DNA of 64,000 bases from Tessaracoccus aquimaris. Lineage in GTDB: Bacteria; Actinomycetota; Actinomycetes; Propionibacteriales; Propionibacteriaceae. Within the stretch, counting starts at the first letter, position 1, and the number at the start of each line of letters is the position of its first letter. Shown here one piece after another: positions 1 through 10,023 of this stretch. The translations under genes and the position numbers were made by a program. Below the pieces are notes generated by a model. It had not been told where the DNA came from, did no database searches, and saw only the letters and a program-made list of their open reading frames with translations. The stretch spans positions 930,001 through 994,000 of the forward strand of contig NZ_CP019606.1 in NCBI RefSeq assembly GCF_001997345.1. Direction: 5' to 3'.

Positions 1-1022
1 GACCAACCACGTCGTGCGCGACATCACCAAGGAGGTCGAGGCCTCCGGCGTCAACCTGGACAACGTGTGGAAGTACGGCGTCGACTCGTACCGCTACGAC
101 GGCCAGTTGGTCGGCCAGGGCGCCATCTACGGCCTGCCCAAGGATGTCGGCCCGTTCTCGTTCGGCTACAACAAGACCATGTTCGAGAAGGCAGGCATCG
201 CGTTCCCGACAAGGACACCCCGCTCGCGATGGACGAGTTCCGTGAGATCGCCAAGAAGCTCACGCTCGACGCCGACGGCGACGGAAAGCTCGACCAGTGG
301 GGCACGGGCCTCAACGTCACCTGGAACCTGCAGGCCTTTGCCTGGTCCAACGGTGCCGACTGGGCCGACGCCGAGCGCAAGACGGTCACCGTCGACACCC
401 CGAGTTCGCCGAGGCCCTGCAGACCTTCGCCGACATCCAGAACGTCGACAAGTCCACCCCCTCGATCTCCGAGGCCCAGACGCTCGACACCTACCAGCGC
501 TGGATGAAGGGCGAGATTGGCTTCTTCCCCGTCGGCCCCTGGGACGTGTCCACGTACACCAAGCTCGACTTCGACTGGGACCTGATCCCGTACCCGGTGA
601 TGAGCACCGGCAAGACTGCCACCTGGATCGGATCGCTCGGCATCGCGGTGTCGCAGAGCACCAAGCACCCCGACCTCGCCGCAAAGCTCGCCGTCTACCT
701 CTCCACCAACAAGGAGGCGCAGACCTCGCTATGGGAGGCCGGAGTGCAGGTCCCCAACCTGATCGACATGGCCGAGAAGGACTACGCCACGAGCGCGGGC
801 AAGCCCGAGAACAAGGCCGAGTTCCTCGACATCGTGCAGGACTACGGTCGCCCGCTTCCCGCCGCCACCACCTGGAACGGCGAGTGGTACGACGAATTCT
901 GGACGGGCATCCAGCCGGTCCTCGACGGCAAGAAGAGCGCCGCCGACTACTGCAAGGAGGTCCAGCCCCGCATGCAGCAGAAGTTGGACGCCGCCAACCA
1001 GCAGGCAGAACAGAATCGATGA
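1..1022 (+). CDS. Sugar ABC transporter substrate-binding protein (5' truncated, two frame breaks)
   Basis: C-terminal part of an extracellular solute-binding protein (family 1 type), the capture subunit of the importer encoded next. The window edge removes its signal peptide. The reading frame is open from base 2, then must shift at about 205-207 (CCC run, 'AFP' to 'DKDTP') and again at about 398-401 (CCCC run, 'VDTP' to 'EFAE'). Adding one C at each site restores a continuous protein that ends in 'QQAEQNR'. The residue stretches '[12 protein letters not shown]', '[12 protein letters not shown]' and '[17 protein letters not shown]' are typical of this family. Followed after 55 bases by two permease genes. 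The substrate is probably arabino-oligosaccharides, inferred from the glycosidases downstream. Confidence 0.85.
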
Positions 1023-1032
1023 CGGACCGGGT

Positions 1033-1054
1033 GGGGGCGCCTAGCAGCGCCCCC
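1033..1054 (+). promoter_or_regulatory. Intra-operon GC hairpin between binding protein and permease
   Basis: A perfect 8-bp stem (GGGGGCGC / GCGCCCCC) with a 6-base loop lies in the gap between the binding-protein stop and the permease start. There is no T-tract. Such hairpins often protect the 3' end of the binding-protein transcript so that it is made in excess over the permeases. A comparable hairpin occurs at the same junction of the second importer (25512-25537). Confidence 0.5.
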
Positions 1055-1077
1055 GCCCCCCATCGAGGGAGTCTCAC

Positions 1078-2028
1078 ATGTCCACCGAAACGCTCATTTC
1101 GCCGGCGCAGGCTCAAGCCAGCGCCGAGACGCCACCGCCGCGACGCAGGTCGCGCCTTTACTCCCGGGAACACAAGGTCGCGGCGCTGTTTGTCGCCCTG
1201 CCGGTGATCGGCTTCGCCGTCTTCACGCTGTTCCCGCTCGGGTACTCGCTCTACGCATCACTGCACAGCATGAACGGCCTCGGCTACCAGGAGTTCATCG
1301 GCCTGGAGAACTACGTCCAGGCCTTCAACGACCCGTACTTCTGGAAGGCGCTCGGCAACACCTTCTTCCTGATGATCGGCATCCCCATCGGGCTGATCCT
1401 CTCGCTGATCCTCGCGATCGCGATGAACAGGAAGATGCCGGGCCGCGGCCTGTTCCGCGCCATCTACTACGTGCCCGTCGTCTCGTCGCTCGCCGCCATC
1501 GCGATCCTGTGGCAGTGGGCATACAACGGCGACTTCGGGCTCGTGAACCAGATGCTCGCCTACGTCGGCATCGACGGCCCCAACTGGCTGCAGGACCCCG
1601 TCTGGTCCAAGCCCGCCATCATCATCATGGCCGTCTGGAAGGGCCTCGGCTACTCGATGCTGCTCTACCTCGCCGCGATCCAGTCCGTGCCCCGCTCGCT
1701 CTACGAGGCGGCCTCCATCGACGGCGCGAGCAACTGGCGCCAGTTCTGGTCGATCACGCTTCCCATGGTGCGGCCCGTCACGTTCTTCCTGGTGGTCACC
1801 AACATCATCGGCGGGGCCCAGATCTTCACCGAGATCAACATCATGACCCCGACCGGTGGCCCGGAATGGAGCACCGCCTCCATCGTCTGGTACATCTGGC
1901 AGAAGGCATTCAAGAACCTCCAGATGGGCTACGCCTCGTCGATGGCGGTCGTGCTCGGCATCATCATCTTCGTCGTCACCCTGATCCAGTTCCAGATCAA
2001 CAAGCGCAACCAGATCGAGGTGGACTGA
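1078..2028 (+). CDS. Sugar ABC transporter permease (MalF/UgpA type)
   Basis: Inner-membrane permease of a carbohydrate ABC importer, 316 aa. A basic cytoplasmic N-terminus (residues 1-30) precedes about six transmembrane segments, starting with '[19 protein letters not shown]'. The EAA loop that contacts the ATPase is visible as '[20 protein letters not shown]' near residue 210. The ATG lies 55 bases after the binding-protein stop, and the stop is followed 1 base later by the second permease, so all three are one transcript. No ATP-binding subunit gene is present in the locus. Confidence 0.93.
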   Translation: MSTETLISPAQAQASAETPPPRRRSRLYSREHKVAALFVALPVIGFAVFTLFPLGYSLYASLHSMNGLGYQEFIGLENYVQAFNDPYFWKALGNTFFLMIGIPIGLILSLILAIAMNRKMPGRGLFRAIYYVPVVSSLAAIAILWQWAYNGDFGLVNQMLAYVGIDGPNWLQDPVWSKPAIIIMAVWKGLGYSMLLYLAAIQSVPRSLYEAASIDGASNWRQFWSITLPMVRPVTFFLVVTNIIGGAQIFTEINIMTPTGGPEWSTASIVWYIWQKAFKNLQMGYASSMAVVLGIIIFVVTLIQFQINKRNQIEVD

Positions 2029-2029
2029 C

Positions 2030-2878
2030 ATGGCGATGACGCGCAAGTCCAAGTACGCGGCGGGCAACATCGTCGTCGCGATCCTGCTCGGCATCGGAGG
2101 CATCGTGATGATCGCCCCGCTGGCCTGGATGCTCTCCACCTCGCTCAAGACCCGGGACTCGGTCTTCGCGCTGCCCCCCGAATGGATTCCCAAGGACCCG
2201 CAGTGGGGCAACTACCTGCGCGTGTGGGAGGCGGGTCCGGTGCTCTCGGGCATCACCAACTCGCTGATCGTGTCCTTCACGGTGACGATCATCGGCACCA
2301 TCGCCTCCACGCTTGCGGCGTTCGCGTTCGCCAAGCTCCGGATGCCAGGCAAGAACGCCCTGTTCCTCGGGCTGCTCGCGGGCATCATGATCCCGATGCC
2401 GACGCTGCTGATCCCGCAGTTCATCATGTTCTCCGGCTGGGGCTGGGTCGACACCCTCCTCCCGCTGATCGTGCCGGGCCTGTTCGGCAACATCATGATG
2501 ATCTTCTTCCTGCGCCAGTACCTGACGTCGGTTCCCGACTCGGTGATCGAGGCGGCCAAGATCGACGGCGCCGGCTACTGGCGGATCTTCTCGACGCTCG
2601 TGCTGCCGCTGATCCGCCCCGCCATCGCCGCGCAGTTCATCCTGTGGTTCATGGCCGTGTGGAACGACTACATCGGGCCGGTCATCTACCTCAACAGCCC
2701 CGAGAAGCAGACGCTGCAGTTGGTCATCGCCAACTTCAACGCCGCCTACGCGATCCAGACCGACTACCCGCTGATCATGACCGCATCCGTCATCGCGCTG
2801 GTGCCGATCTTCGCGATCTTCGTGGCCTTCCAGAACCAGATCATCGAGTCCGTCGCGCTGACGGGAACGAAGGGATGA
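2030..2878 (+). CDS. Sugar ABC transporter permease (MalG/UgpE type)
   Basis: Second permease of the same importer, 282 aa, with about six membrane spans. The conserved cytoplasmic EAA loop reads 'EAAKIDGAGYWRIFSTLVLP' near residue 180. The ATG is one base after the previous stop, and its own stop overlaps the start of the GH43 gene (ATGA). This tight coupling of transporter and glycosidase suggests that the imported sugar is the glycosidase substrate. The partner ATPase must be encoded elsewhere, presumably a shared MsmK/MsmX-type protein. Confidence 0.93.
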   Translation: MAMTRKSKYAAGNIVVAILLGIGGIVMIAPLAWMLSTSLKTRDSVFALPPEWIPKDPQWGNYLRVWEAGPVLSGITNSLIVSFTVTIIGTIASTLAAFAFAKLRMPGKNALFLGLLAGIMIPMPTLLIPQFIMFSGWGWVDTLLPLIVPGLFGNIMMIFFLRQYLTSVPDSVIEAAKIDGAGYWRIFSTLVLPLIRPAIAAQFILWFMAVWNDYIGPVIYLNSPEKQTLQLVIANFNAAYAIQTDYPLIMTASVIALVPIFAIFVAFQNQIIESVALTGTKG

Positions 2879-4128
2879 GCATGGAGCCCGCCTACCTGGA
2901 CGTCGCGCCGGGGGAGCAGGGAGTCTTCGTCGACCCCGGCCTCGACGGCGCGCACGACCCGACGGTGGTCCGCGATGTCGACGGCGGCTACGTGATGGTC
3001 TCCACCGACACCGCGATCGGTGCCCCCGGCGCCGGCGTCCAGGTTCGTCTCTCCGACGACCTGGTCACCTGGCGCTGGGGCGGCCACGCGTTCGACGGCG
3101 TCCCGGAGCCCGCCCGTGCCTGGTCGGGCGCGCAGGGACTCTGGGCGCCGGAGGTGGTGCGCCGCGGCGACGAGTTCCGGATGTACCACTCCGCCTCGAC
3201 CTTCGGGTCGCGCACCTCGGCGATCTCGCTCGCGACCGCGCCCACCGCGCGCGGCCCGTGGCGCGACCGGGGTGTGGTCGTGCGGACCGAGCACGACGCG
3301 TCGAGCGTCAATGCCATCGACGCGGCCGTCACGATCGACTCCGAGGGCCGCGACTGGCTGTTCTTCGGTTCCTTCTTCGGCGGGCTGCGGGTGCTTCCCC
3401 TCGGCGTCGACGGCAGGCCGGTGCGTGACGGCGACCTCGGGCAAAGCGTCGCGCGCCGCGCCGCGAGCATCAACGGGGCCATCGAGGGTTCGCACGCCCT
3501 GTGGAGCGTCGAGCACGGGCACTACTACCTGTTCACGTCGTTCGACTCGCTGTTCGACACCTACCACGTGCGGGTCGCCCGGAGTCGCGCCATCACCGGC
3601 GACTACCAGGACGCCCAGGTCCGCTCCATGATCGACGACCGCGAGCCGCCGACGCGGGCGGGCAACCTCCTGCTCGGCAGCCACGTCGACGTCGAGGGAC
3701 GCACCTGGGTCGCGCCCGGCCACAGTTCCCACCTGATCGACGGCGACAACGTCTACCTGGTGCACCACGTGCGCTACGGCCAGGACCGCGAGCGCCCCAC
3801 GACGCAGATCAGGCAACTGGCCTGGACGGCTACCGGTTGGCCGGTGGTCTCCCCTGTGCCATTCGGAGGCACCGTCGACGGCGCCCTCGAGGCCCCCGAC
3901 GCCTGGGTCGCGACCCGGTTCGTCGACGACGTCACCGATCCCGTCGCGCCACGGCCAGCCGAGGTCGCCCTCGGGCCGGTCGGCGCCGACGACCGCGTCA
4001 CCGTGAGCGTCGACGGCGAGGAGATGGCGGGCGTGGTGTTCCGCGACCTGTCCGAGGCAGGCCCCAGGTTCAGCGTCTCGGCGCTCGACCGCGCGGGGCA
4101 GGCCGTCTGGCTGCAGGGGGCACCGTGA
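2875..4128 (+). CDS. Glycoside hydrolase family 43 protein (intracellular endo-arabinanase/arabinosidase-like)
   Basis: 417-aa five-bladed beta-propeller glycosidase of family GH43. The three acidic residues expected of this family are visible: Asp in 'HDPTVV' (about residue 24), Asp in 'NAIDAAV' (about 146), and Glu in 'INGAIEGSH' (about 206). The context 'HYYLFTSFDSL' and the later 'APGHSS' resemble arabinan endo-1,5-alpha-L-arabinanases. There is no signal peptide, so it should act on imported oligosaccharides in the cytoplasm. ATG at 2875 overlaps the upstream permease stop. The C-terminal ~80 residues form a small extra domain. Exact specificity (arabinanase or arabinofuranosidase) is not resolved. 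Confidence 0.85.
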   Translation: MSMEPAYLDVAPGEQGVFVDPGLDGAHDPTVVRDVDGGYVMVSTDTAIGAPGAGVQVRLSDDLVTWRWGGHAFDGVPEPARAWSGAQGLWAPEVVRRGDEFRMYHSASTFGSRTSAISLATAPTARGPWRDRGVVVRTEHDASSVNAIDAAVTIDSEGRDWLFFGSFFGGLRVLPLGVDGRPVRDGDLGQSVARRAASINGAIEGSHALWSVEHGHYYLFTSFDSLFDTYHVRVARSRAITGDYQDAQVRSMIDDREPPTRAGNLLLGSHVDVEGRTWVAPGHSSHLIDGDNVYLVHHVRYGQDRERPTTQIRQLAWTATGWPVVSPVPFGGTVDGALEAPDAWVATRFVDDVTDPVAPRPAEVALGPVGADDRVTVSVDGEEMAGVVFRDLSEAGPRFSVSALDRAGQAVWLQGAP

Positions 4129-4742
4129 GCGTCGTGCGCGTTGAGGGTGGTTGGGCGGGCACCGCGATGCGCTGGCTCGGCCGGCTCACCGCGCCCGCCG
4201 AGATCGGGCTCGCGTTCGTGGCGGGCCTGCTCGCCGGCGGGGTCGTGCTCGGCTTCGCCCCGGGCCTGCGCGCCGCCGTCGCGGTGTCCGAGGCGACCCT
4301 TTCCGACGACGAGGACGCCACGCCGTGGCGCGACGCTGTCGCCGCCTGGCGCTCAGACTTCTGGGCCTCGCAGCGCGCCCTCGCGCCGTGGGGCGCAGCG
4401 CTCGCGCTGATCGCCGTGGAGGCGGTGCTCGCCGCCGTCGGGATGCTGCCCGGCGGCCTCGCCGTGCTGGTGCCGCTGTTCGTGGTCGCCTGCTACCTGG
4501 TGCGCTCCGCCGTCATCGGGGCGATCCTCGGAGCAGGCACCTGGCGCACCGCGCTGGTGCTGCCCGCCATCCGCCCCGGGTCGACTGCGGTGTTCGTGCT
4601 GGTCGGCGCCGCCCTGCTGATCGCGGGCCTCGCCTACCCGGCGCCCGGGCTGATCTTCGGGCCGGGGCTCGCGCTGCTCGCCGCGACCTGGCTCGGTCGG
4701 CGCGACGTGGCGGCGCTTGCCGCGCGTCAGGCCGGGCGCTGA
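4125..4742 (+). CDS. DUF624-like membrane protein
   Basis: 205-aa integral membrane protein with about five hydrophobic segments, for example 'LAFVAGLLAGGVVLGFAPGL' and 'VFVLVGAALLIAGLAY'. Length, the N-terminal 'MRWLGRL' and genetic position beside sugar ABC permeases fit the DUF624/YesL group, whose members often accompany carbohydrate importers and have no proven function. The GTG start overlaps the GH43 stop (GTGA). The 3' end overlaps the end of the convergent lacI-type gene by 16 bases. Family assignment is by resemblance and moderate. Confidence 0.6.
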   Translation: MSVVRVEGGWAGTAMRWLGRLTAPAEIGLAFVAGLLAGGVVLGFAPGLRAAVAVSEATLSDDEDATPWRDAVAAWRSDFWASQRALAPWGAALALIAVEAVLAAVGMLPGGLAVLVPLFVVACYLVRSAVIGAILGAGTWRTALVLPAIRPGSTAVFVLVGAALLIAGLAYPAPGLIFGPGLALLAATWLGRRDVAALAARQAGR

Positions 4743-5767
4743 CCGCGCCCGAGCGTCGACTCGCGGGCGATCAACTCGAAGTCGGCGTCGATGCGCACGA
4801 ACTGCTCCGGTTCGCCCCCGCCCTTCACCTTCGCCTCGATGCGGCGGTGCAGCAGTTCGACGGACTCGTCGGCGATCTGCTGCCTTCCAGGCGAGATCGT
4901 GGAGAGCGTGGGGGAGGTGAACGCGGCGTCCTCGATGTCGTCGAAGCCGATCACCGCGACATCCTCGGGGATCCGCAGGCCCGCCTCGTGCAGCGCGTGC
5001 AGGCAGCCGATGGCCATCGCGTCGTTCATGGCGAACACCGCGTCGAAGGCGACGCCGGAACTGATCAGTTCCCGCATCGCGTCCGCGCCGGTCTCCCGGT
5101 GCCACAGCCCCGTCTCGCGGATCAGGTCCCTGTCGAGCGCAAGCCCGGCGCGGATCATGGCCTCCACATAGCCGCGCTCGCGCAGCGCCGCAGAGCCGAC
5201 GACCTCGCCCGCGTGGCTGCCGATCAGCGCGATCCTGGTGCGACCGAGGTCGATCAGGTGCGTGGTGGCCGCCCGTGCCGCCTCCACATTGCTCATCGTG
5301 ACGTGGTCGTTGCCGTGGTCGAAGACGCGCTCGCCGAGCACCACCAGGGGGTAGTCGACGCGCAACTGCCTGACGTCCTCCTGTCCGAGGGCCAGCGGCG
5401 AGAAGATCAGCCCGTCGAGCAGGTGTCGCACGGAGCCGTGCAGCACGTCGATCTCGCGGGCCCGCTCCGAGTTGGTCTGCTCGATAAGGACCCGCAGGCC
5501 GCGCTTCTCGGCGGCGACGATGACCGAGTCGGCCAACTCGGCGAAGTAGGGGAGTTTCAGCTCAGGCAGCGCCAGCCCGATCAGCCCGGTGCGACCTCGG
5601 CGCAGGTTGCGGGCCGTCAGGTTCGGCTCGTAGCCGAGCTGGCCGATGGCCTTCTCGACCTTCGAGCGCGTCGTCGGGCTGATGTGCGGGTAGTCGTTGA
5701 TCACGTTGGAAACGGTCTTGACAGAGACCCCAGCCAGGCGCGCCACGTCCTGCATCGTTGTGGCCAA
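4727..5767 (-). CDS. LacI-family transcriptional regulator (probable arabinose/arabinan repressor)
   Basis: 346-aa LacI/GalR regulator. The N-terminal helix-turn-helix and hinge are clear ('MQDVARLAGVSVKTVSNVIN', residues 5-24, then 'ARNLRRGRTGLIGLALP'). A periplasmic-binding-protein-like sugar-sensing domain follows, with 'AVIGFDDIEDA' near residue 290. It is transcribed away from araD/araA and towards the importer genes. The 177-bp gap in front of araD contains a perfect palindrome (5879-5892) just downstream of a promoter, the expected operator. The inducer is unknown; L-arabinose or an arabino-oligosaccharide is the inference. Confidence 0.92.
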   Translation of the reverse strand: MATTMQDVARLAGVSVKTVSNVINDYPHISPTTRSKVEKAIGQLGYEPNLTARNLRRGRTGLIGLALPELKLPYFAELADSVIVAAEKRGLRVLIEQTNSERAREIDVLHGSVRHLLDGLIFSPLALGQEDVRQLRVDYPLVVLGERVFDHGNDHVTMSNVEAARAATTHLIDLGRTRIALIGSHAGEVVGSAALRERGYVEAMIRAGLALDRDLIRETGLWHRETGADAMRELISSGVAFDAVFAMNDAMAIGCLHALHEAGLRIPEDVAVIGFDDIEDAAFTSPTLSTISPGRQQIADESVELLHRRIEAKVKGGGEPEQFVRIDADFELIARESTLGRGQRPA

Positions 5768-5845
5768 GGTTTTCCCTTCGTCGATCCTCAGTCAGTCAGG
5801 CTATCTCAACCGGGCATTTCCGGGCCACCGATCACGCCGTCTCCA

Positions 5846-5874
5846 TTGACACTCGTCGGGTCAATCAGTAGGCT
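5846..5874 (+). promoter_or_regulatory. Promoter of the araD-araA-glycosidase operon
   Basis: A consensus -35 hexamer TTGACA (5846-5851) is followed after 17 bases by TAGGCT (5869-5874) as -10. Predicted transcription start is near 5881, inside the palindromic operator at 5879-5892, which is the arrangement expected for simple repression. Confidence 0.65.
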
Positions 5875-5878
5875 GATC

Positions 5879-5892
5879 TGTGACCGGTCACA
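5879..5892 (+). promoter_or_regulatory. LacI-type operator
   Basis: TGTGACCGGTCACA is a perfect 14-bp palindrome with a central CG, as bound by LacI/GalR regulators. It overlaps the predicted start of transcription of araD and lies in the lacI-araD divergent region. A similar site with one mismatch in the core, GTGAACGGTCAC, occurs at 24083-24094 upstream of the second sugar importer. Confidence 0.75.
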
Positions 5893-5943
5893 TTGTGGTG
5901 CAGCCCCTGCGCAGGGGAGCACCTCGACAACGAGGAGGATGCG

Positions 5944-6669
5944 ATGACGCTGACCCTTACCGAACTGCCAGCCGACGTCCAGGACGAGGTGGCCGCCACC
6001 CGCCGGATCGTCGCCGATCTGCACGCGGAGTTGCCACGGTGGCAACTCGTGGTGTGGACCGCTGGCAACGTCTCACAGCGGATCCGCTGCGCCGACCAGA
6101 TCGGCGAGGACCTGTTCGTGATCAAGCCCTCGGGCGTCTCCTACGACGACCTCGGCCCGAATCAGATGGTGGTGTGCACCCTCGACGGCGCCAAGATCGA
6201 TGACGGGACCCCGGAGCGCCTGCAGCCCTCCAGCGACACCGCGGCGCACGCCTATGTCTACAGCCACCTCGACTGGGTGGGAGGGGTCGTGCACACGCAC
6301 TCGACCTACGCCACCGCCTGGGCCGCGCGCGGCGAGGAGATCCCCTGCGTGCTGACGATGATGGGCGACGAGTTCGGCGGCTCGATCCCCGTGGGCCCCT
6401 TCGCGCTGATCGGCGACGACTCGATCGGCCGCGGCATCGTCGAGACCCTCGAGAACTCGCGCAGCCGCGCCGTCCTGATGCAGAACCACGGGCCGTTCAC
6501 CATCGGCCGCGACGGCCGCGACGCGGTCAAGGCCGCCGTGATGTGCGAAGAGGTCGCCCGCACCGTCCACATCGCCCGCCAGTTGGGCGAGCCCATCCCC
6601 ATCGCGCAGGAGTTGGTCGACTCCCTCTTCGACCGCTACCAGAACGTCTACGGACAACCCAAGAAGTAG
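5944..6669 (+). CDS. araD: L-ribulose-5-phosphate 4-epimerase
   Basis: 241-aa class II aldolase/epimerase that converts L-ribulose 5-phosphate to D-xylulose 5-phosphate, the last step that brings arabinose into the pentose phosphate pathway. Visible family features are '[10 protein letters not shown]' (substrate/phosphate loop), '[10 protein letters not shown]', the metal-binding 'VHTHSTYAT' (two His) and '[10 protein letters not shown]' (third His). A good ribosome-binding site GAGGAGG lies a few bases before ATG 5944. Next gene araA starts 11 bases after the stop. No ribulokinase (araB) is in the window. Confidence 0.93.
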   Translation: MTLTLTELPADVQDEVAATRRIVADLHAELPRWQLVVWTAGNVSQRIRCADQIGEDLFVIKPSGVSYDDLGPNQMVVCTLDGAKIDDGTPERLQPSSDTAAHAYVYSHLDWVGGVVHTHSTYATAWAARGEEIPCVLTMMGDEFGGSIPVGPFALIGDDSIGRGIVETLENSRSRAVLMQNHGPFTIGRDGRDAVKAAVMCEEVARTVHIARQLGEPIPIAQELVDSLFDRYQNVYGQPKK

Positions 6670-6680
6670 GAGTGGAACCC

Positions 6681-8192
6681 ATGGAATCCCCATTCGCCAA
6701 GCGCACGATCTGGTTCCTCACCGGATCCCAGGACCTGTACGGCCCCGAGGTGCTCGCCCAGGTCGAGGAACAGTCGAAGCAGGTCGTCGCCGACCTCAAC
6801 TCCGCCGACGAGATCCCCGTCGAGATCCAGTGGCGCCCCATCCTCAAGGACCGCGTCTCGATCGAGCGGGCCATGCTGGAGGCCAACGCCGACGAGTCGG
6901 TGGTCGGTGTGATCACCTGGATGCACACCTTCTCGCCCGCCAAGATGTGGATCCTCGGCCTCGACGCGCTCGCCAAGCCGATGCTGCACCTCCACACGCA
7001 GGCCAACCAGGCCCTGCCGTGGGACACCATCGACATGGACTTCATGAACCTGAACCAGGCCGCCCACGGCGACCGTGAGTTCGGCTACATCGTCAGCAGG
7101 CTCGGCAAGCAGCGCAAGATCGTGGTCGGCCACGCCTCCAACCCCGACGTGCAGCACAAGGTCGCCGTCTGGTCGCGCGCGGCCACCGGCTACGCCGAAC
7201 TGCGGACGCTCCGACTGACCCGCTTCGGCGACAACATGCGCAACGTCGCCGTCACCGAGGGCGACAAGACCGAGGCCGAGTTCAAGCTCGGCGTCAGCGT
7301 CAACACCTGGGGCGTCAACGAGTTGGTCGCGGCCGTTGACGCCGTCACCGACGCCGACATCGACGCCCTGGTGGCCGAGTACGCCGACAGCTACGACGTC
7401 GCCGCGGAGCTGCTGCCCGGCGGCGAGCGCCACGAGTCGCTGCGCTACGGCGCCCGCCAGGAGCTCGCCCTGCGCGCGTTCCTCGACGGGGTGGGCGCGA
7501 AGGCGTTCACCACCACCTTCGAGGACCTGGGTGGGCTGAAGCAGCTCCCCGGCCTCGCGGTGCAGCGCCTGATGGCCGACGGCTACGGCTTCGGCGCCGA
7601 GGGCGACTGGAAGACCGCCGTGCTGGTGCGCCTCGCCAAGGTGATGGGCTTCGGCCTGCCGGGCGGCGCCTCGCTGATGGAGGACTACACCTACGAGTTG
7701 ACGCCCGGCAAGGAGAAGATCCTCGGCGCCCACATGCTCGAGGTCTGCCCCTCGCTGACCACCTCCAAGCCGACGCTCGAGATCCACGCGCTCGGCATCG
7801 GGGACCGCGAGGACCCCGTCCGCTTGGTGTTCAACACCGACACGGGCGCGGGCATCGTCGTGGCGCTCTCCGACCTGCGCGACCGGTTCCGGATGACCGC
7901 GAACCTCGTCGACATCGTCGAGCCCGACGCGCCGCTGCCGAACCTGCCGGTCGCCCGGGCCGTCTGGGTGCCGCAGCCCGACCTGCCGACGTCCGCCGAG
8001 TGCTGGATCGCCGCGGGCGCGGCGCATCACACCGTGATGTCGACCGGCGCGGGCCTGGAGGAGTTCCAGGACTTCGCCGACATCGCCGACATCGAACTCG
8101 CGCTGATCGACGACGCCACCACCACCCGTGGCTTCGTCAACGAGCTTCGCTACAACGCCGTCGTGCACAAGTTCACCGACGGCCTGCGCTGA
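6681..8192 (+). CDS. araA: L-arabinose isomerase
   Basis: 503 aa, the usual length for AraA, which isomerises L-arabinose to L-ribulose in the cytoplasm with Mn2+. Typical blocks are '[15 protein letters not shown]' at the N-terminus, '[12 protein letters not shown]' (about residue 80), '[13 protein letters not shown]' and the C-terminal '[12 protein letters not shown]' carrying metal-binding histidines. It starts with ATG 6681, 11 bases after araD. The araD-araA order with glycosidases downstream makes this a complete intracellular route from arabinosides to ribulose, with the kinase missing locally. Confidence 0.97.
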   Translation: MESPFAKRTIWFLTGSQDLYGPEVLAQVEEQSKQVVADLNSADEIPVEIQWRPILKDRVSIERAMLEANADESVVGVITWMHTFSPAKMWILGLDALAKPMLHLHTQANQALPWDTIDMDFMNLNQAAHGDREFGYIVSRLGKQRKIVVGHASNPDVQHKVAVWSRAATGYAELRTLRLTRFGDNMRNVAVTEGDKTEAEFKLGVSVNTWGVNELVAAVDAVTDADIDALVAEYADSYDVAAELLPGGERHESLRYGARQELALRAFLDGVGAKAFTTTFEDLGGLKQLPGLAVQRLMADGYGFGAEGDWKTAVLVRLAKVMGFGLPGGASLMEDYTYELTPGKEKILGAHMLEVCPSLTTSKPTLEIHALGIGDREDPVRLVFNTDTGAGIVVALSDLRDRFRMTANLVDIVEPDAPLPNLPVARAVWVPQPDLPTSAECWIAAGAAHHTVMSTGAGLEEFQDFADIADIELALIDDATTTRGFVNELRYNAVVHKFTDGLR

Positions 8193-8219
8193 AAAGACAA
8201 CCGGTAAGGAACGATTGAC

Positions 8220-10022
8220 ATGACCGCTCCCGTCAGGCTGCAGCATGGGCGAGCGCCCCTGGGGATCACGGAGGTGACCCTGACGCCGGGGTCCTACCTC
8301 GGCGACCTGCAGGACCTCAACGCGTCCGCCACCCTGCCGCACGCCATCGGCAAGCTTGACGAGAGCGGTGTCATCGCCAACCTGGCCTCGCCCGGCGGCG
8401 AGGCCCACCGGGGGTTCGGATTCTCCGACTCCGACCTGTACAAGACGCTCGAGGCGGTCGGCTGGGAGATCGCCCGCACCGGGACCACCGCGTTCGACGG
8501 CTTCCTCGACTCGTCCTACCGGCTGCTGCGCGCCGCCCAGCAGCCAGACGGCTACCTCAACTCGTGGGGGCTGTCGGCCGACAGCCCCGGCCGCTGGGTC
8601 GACCTGCAGTGGGGCCACGAGTTGTACAGCGCGGGCCACCTGATCCAGGCCGCCGTCGCGCTGAACCGGGCGGGTCGCGGCGAACTGATGGCGATCGCCC
8701 GGCCGGTCGCTGACCTGATCGTTCGGCGCTTCGCCCACGAGGGCACCTGCGGGCACCCCGAGATCGAGACCGCGCTCGTCGAGTTGTACCGCGAGACGGG
8801 GGAGCCCGGCTACCTGACCTCCGCGAAGGGCTTCGTGGAGCGGCGGGGCAACCCGGTTCAGCACACCAAGCCGTTCGGCCCTGCCTACTTCCAGGACCAC
8901 GCGCCGGTCCGCGACGCCGAGGACGCCACCGGGCACGCCGTGCGCCAGTTGTACCTCGACGCGGGCTGCGTCGACGTGGCCGTCGAGACCGGCGACGCCG
9001 ACCTGCTCGCGGCGGTGCAGCGGCGGTGGGACAGCGCCCACCGGCGCCGGATGTTCATCACCGGCGGCATGGGATCGCACTTCCAGGACGAGTCCTTCGG
9101 CGACGACCACGAACTCGCCTCCGAGCGCTCCTACGCCGAGACCTGCGCCGCGATCGCCGACCTGCACCTGTCGTGGCGACTGCTGCTCGCCACCGGCGAG
9201 GCCCGCTACGGGCAGGCCATGGAGCGGGTGCTCTACAACGCCATCCCGGCCGCCGTGTCTGAGGACGGCACCTCCTTCACCTACGCCAACCCCCTGCAGG
9301 TGCGCACCGGCGGGCGCGTCGTCGAGTACAACTCCGGCCGACAGCCCTGGTTCTCCTGCGCCTGCTGCCCGCCCAACGTGGCGCGGCTGAGGGCCAGCCT
9401 CGCCGCCTACCTCGCCTTCGCCGACGACGAGGGCCTCGCCATCGCGCTGCCCGCCGCCGCGACCCTCGAACTGCCGCCCCAGGTCGGCACCGGACGCGTC
9501 GTCATCACCGGCGACCTCGAGGCGGGCAGCCTCACCGTTACCCCCGAGGCCGACTTCCTGCCCGGCATGGGGCTGCGGATCCGCGTCCCCGAGTGGGCTA
9601 CCTCCCCCCAGGTCGACGGCGCACCCGCCCCCGTCGAGAACGGCTGGCTGAGCCTCGACACCGCCGCCCGCAGCACCGTCACCCTGGACGTCACGCCGAC
9701 CGCGATGGTCGCCGACGCGCGCGTCGACGCCGTGCGCGGCTCCGTCGCGGTCCAGGCGGGCCCGACGGTGCTGTGCGCCGAGGCCCACGACAACCGCGAA
9801 GTCGACGCGCTCGCGATCGACCCGAACCGGCCCCTGACCGGCGACCCGACCGGCGCCACCGGAAGCGGGGCGGTGCTCGCCACCGGTGAGGCGCTGTACC
9901 GCCGCTTCGGCGAGCCGGCCGGCGACCCGGAGGCCACCCCCGTGACGCTGATCCCGTACCGCGAATGGGGCAGGCGCGGACGCGTCGCCATGCGCGTCTG
10001 GCTGCCCACCGTGGACCTCTGA
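8220..10022 (+). CDS. Glycoside hydrolase family 127 protein (beta-L-arabinofuranosidase, DUF1680)
   Basis: 600-aa GH127 enzyme. Zn-thiolate catalysis residues of the family can be placed: Glu291 ('DESFG', acid/base candidate), Glu307 and Cys309 ('YAETCA'), and Cys382-Cys383 in 'CCPPNVA', with one of the pair acting as the unusual cysteine nucleophile. Members release L-arabinose from beta-linked arabinofuranosides, such as the arabinose chains on plant hydroxyproline-rich glycoproteins. No signal peptide is seen, so the substrate must be imported. ATG 8220 is 27 bases after araA; the GH27 gene follows after one base. Confidence 0.92.
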   Translation: MTAPVRLQHGRAPLGITEVTLTPGSYLGDLQDLNASATLPHAIGKLDESGVIANLASPGGEAHRGFGFSDSDLYKTLEAVGWEIARTGTTAFDGFLDSSYRLLRAAQQPDGYLNSWGLSADSPGRWVDLQWGHELYSAGHLIQAAVALNRAGRGELMAIARPVADLIVRRFAHEGTCGHPEIETALVELYRETGEPGYLTSAKGFVERRGNPVQHTKPFGPAYFQDHAPVRDAEDATGHAVRQLYLDAGCVDVAVETGDADLLAAVQRRWDSAHRRRMFITGGMGSHFQDESFGDDHELASERSYAETCAAIADLHLSWRLLLATGEARYGQAMERVLYNAIPAAVSEDGTSFTYANPLQVRTGGRVVEYNSGRQPWFSCACCPPNVARLRASLAAYLAFADDEGLAIALPAAATLELPPQVGTGRVVITGDLEAGSLTVTPEADFLPGMGLRIRVPEWATSPQVDGAPAPVENGWLSLDTAARSTVTLDVTPTAMVADARVDAVRGSVAVQAGPTVLCAEAHDNREVDALAIDPNRPLTGDPTGATGSGAVLATGEALYRRFGEPAGDPEATPVTLIPYREWGRRGRVAMRVWLPTVDL

Positions 10023-10023
10023 G

